A stretch of DNA of 7,459 nucleotides, from positions 1 to 7,459 of the forward strand of contig JANTGD010000173.1 in assembly GCA_024763135.1 (NCBI GenBank), in the 5' to 3' direction. The translations under genes and the position numbers were made by a program. This document shows, piece by piece, positions 6,913 to 7,459 of the stretch (positions are counted from its first letter, which is position 1; every line of letters starts with the position of its first letter). Under the pieces are notes generated by a model. That model did no database searches and was not told the DNA's origin. It saw only the letters and a list, made by a program, of their open reading frames with translations. This DNA is from Thiotrichales bacterium. Lineage in GTDB: Bacteria; Pseudomonadota; Gammaproteobacteria; UWMA-0217.

Positions 6913-7005
6913 GGAGAGGTGGCCGAGAGGCTGAAGGCGCTCCCCTGCTAAGGGAGTATGGGGTTTATAGCTCCATCGAGGGTTCGAATCCCTCCCTCTC
7001 CGCCA
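6913..7005 (+). tRNA. tRNA-Ser, anticodon GCU (codons AGC/AGU)
   Basis: All arms of a class II tRNA are present. The acceptor stem GGAGAGG (6913-6919) pairs with CCTCTCC (6995-7001), followed by discriminator G7002 and an encoded CCA (7003-7005). The D arm contains GGCCGAGAGGCTGAAGGC. The anticodon stem is CTCCC/GGGAG (6940-6944 and 6952-6956) around the loop CTGCTAA, with anticodon GCT at 6947-6949. The long variable arm pairs ATGGGG with CTCCAT, as expected for serine tRNAs. The T arm is GAGGG-TTCGAAT-CCCTC (6978-6994). The structure looks fully functional. The position after csrA matches other gammaproteobacteria. Confidence 0.98.
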
Positions 7006-7211
7006 TATTCATCCGCTCCCCAGTCTCAGTTTCCCCCCAGTATTTGTAATCAGCACCGTCGTCAGATACGGGAGGGTTTCGAACCCAATATGCTTGTTGG
7101 ACGAGCAGCGCCCCGGGTTCTCAATCCCCTTTACACGAGGCTGTTGCGTCTCTGGATAGCCAAGGCACAGCGGTTACTGAGTCATACCAACCTTTGCGAG
7201 CCTGTTCAACC
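7006..7211. other. Spacer between tRNA-Ser and the MITE, no gene recognised
   Basis: No open frame resembling a known protein is seen on either strand. The hairpin GGGTT-TCG-AACCC (7074-7086) and a weaker one, GCTTGT-TGG-ACGAGC (about 7091-7105), lack a following T run, so neither is a good terminator. CCCCAGT occurs twice near 7018-7040. The sequence GAGGGTTTCGAACCC at 7072-7086 recalls the T arm of the tRNA but has no acceptor stem after it. Confidence 0.5.
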
Positions 7212-7216
7212 ATCAT

Positions 7217-7379
7217 CCTAAAAACCTCAGTTGTATCACAAAAGTCCAAGCAAGCTCTTGGTGCGCCTGGCAAATCAGAAAACCCTCTCATCACCAATAA
7301 GGTGACCACGAGTTTGTCCGATTCACCATGCACACCAATATCTTACGCGTCTTTTTTGCGCACAACTGAGGTTTTTAGG
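7217..7379 (+). mobile_element. Complete 163-bp MITE-like element with perfect terminal inverted repeats
   Basis: The element starts CCTAAAAACCTCAGTTGT (7217-7234) and ends with the exact reverse complement, an 18-of-18 match (7362-7379). It is flanked on both sides by the direct repeat ATCAT (7212-7216 and 7380-7384), a 5-bp target duplication. The interior of about 127 bases holds no transposase fragment that I can recognise, so movement would need an enzyme supplied from elsewhere. Ends beginning CCT with a 4-5 bp duplication are typical of IS1380-family elements, but the family assignment is a guess. A second copy, inverted, starts the window at 1-92. The perfect ends and intact duplication suggest a fairly recent insertion between the tRNA gene and the next promoter. 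Small open frames crossing it are judged non-coding. Confidence 0.88.
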
Positions 7380-7415
7380 ATCATGCAGCAGTAGAAAAGT
7401 GACGCAAAGAAGACT

Positions 7416-7451
7416 TTGATATTTTCACAGGTTTATTGGATAATGCGCCCC
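7416..7451 (+). promoter_or_regulatory. Strong stable-RNA-type promoter for a gene beyond the window
   Basis: TTGATA at 7416-7421 and GATAAT at 7439-7444 are separated by 17 bases, the best promoter match in the window. GCGCCCC follows directly, a GC-rich discriminator like that before tRNA-Ser. This points to a stringently controlled stable RNA just downstream, most likely another tRNA, as often follows the csrA-linked tRNA-Ser gene. The gene itself is not in the window. Confidence 0.65.
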
Positions 7452-7459
7452 TTCCTGCA

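Noticed and set aside
7072..7086. T-arm-like GAGGGTTTCGAACCC as a second tRNA or an attachment-site remnant
   Set aside because: It resembles the T arm of tRNA-Ser at 6978-6992, but the loop has shifted bases, no acceptor stem or CCA follows, and the minus strand does not form a T stem either. No integrase is nearby. A chance palindrome is as likely.
7121..7333. Open frame on the minus strand (70 codons) running into the MITE
   Set aside because: It resembles no known family, crosses the element boundary, has no ribosome site and is most likely chance.
7194..7394. Open frame on the plus strand (66 codons) over the MITE
   Set aside because: It covers both terminal repeats and the flanks, so its reading frame is just the element read through. 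There is no ribosome site or family resemblance.

Overview
The window looks like a chromosomal core segment of a gammaproteobacterium. It carries the order recA - recX - alaS - lysC - csrA - tRNA-Ser(GCU), which is known from many members of that class, and the protein sequences fit it. No genus can be assigned from the sequence alone.

Layout. Positions 1-92 are the cut-off end of a short repeat element. A 213-bp spacer follows without a recognisable gene. Next come two overlapping genes on the + strand: a 79-residue two-helix membrane protein and a chorismate-lyase-like (UbiC/DUF98) protein. Then recA, recX, alaS and lysC are packed tightly on the + strand, with gaps of 32 and 5 nt and a final 4-nt ATGA overlap, so they probably share transcripts and are translationally coupled. 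A structured 163-bp spacer separates lysC from csrA, which has its own strong ribosome binding site. A stable-RNA-type promoter precedes a complete tRNA-Ser(GCU) with encoded CCA. The right end holds a 163-bp non-coding transposable element of MITE type, with 18-bp perfect terminal inverted repeats and a 5-bp target duplication. Beyond it lies a second stable-RNA-type promoter whose gene is outside the window.

Functions. RecA and RecX are the homologous-recombination ATPase and its modulator. AlaRS charges tRNA-Ala and proofreads it. LysC catalyses the first step of the aspartate family pathway and appears to contain an internal start for a separate regulatory subunit. CsrA is the global post-transcriptional regulator. 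The tRNA reads AGU/AGC serine codons. The UbiC-like protein would make 4-hydroxybenzoate for ubiquinone.

I did not find a novel defence system, CRISPR array or multi-gene accessory system. The most interesting non-textbook feature is the short repeat element. It is present twice in inverted orientation (87 of 92 positions identical) and brackets the whole core block. The intact right-hand copy has all the hallmarks of a recently moved MITE. No convincing intrinsic terminator was found anywhere in the window.
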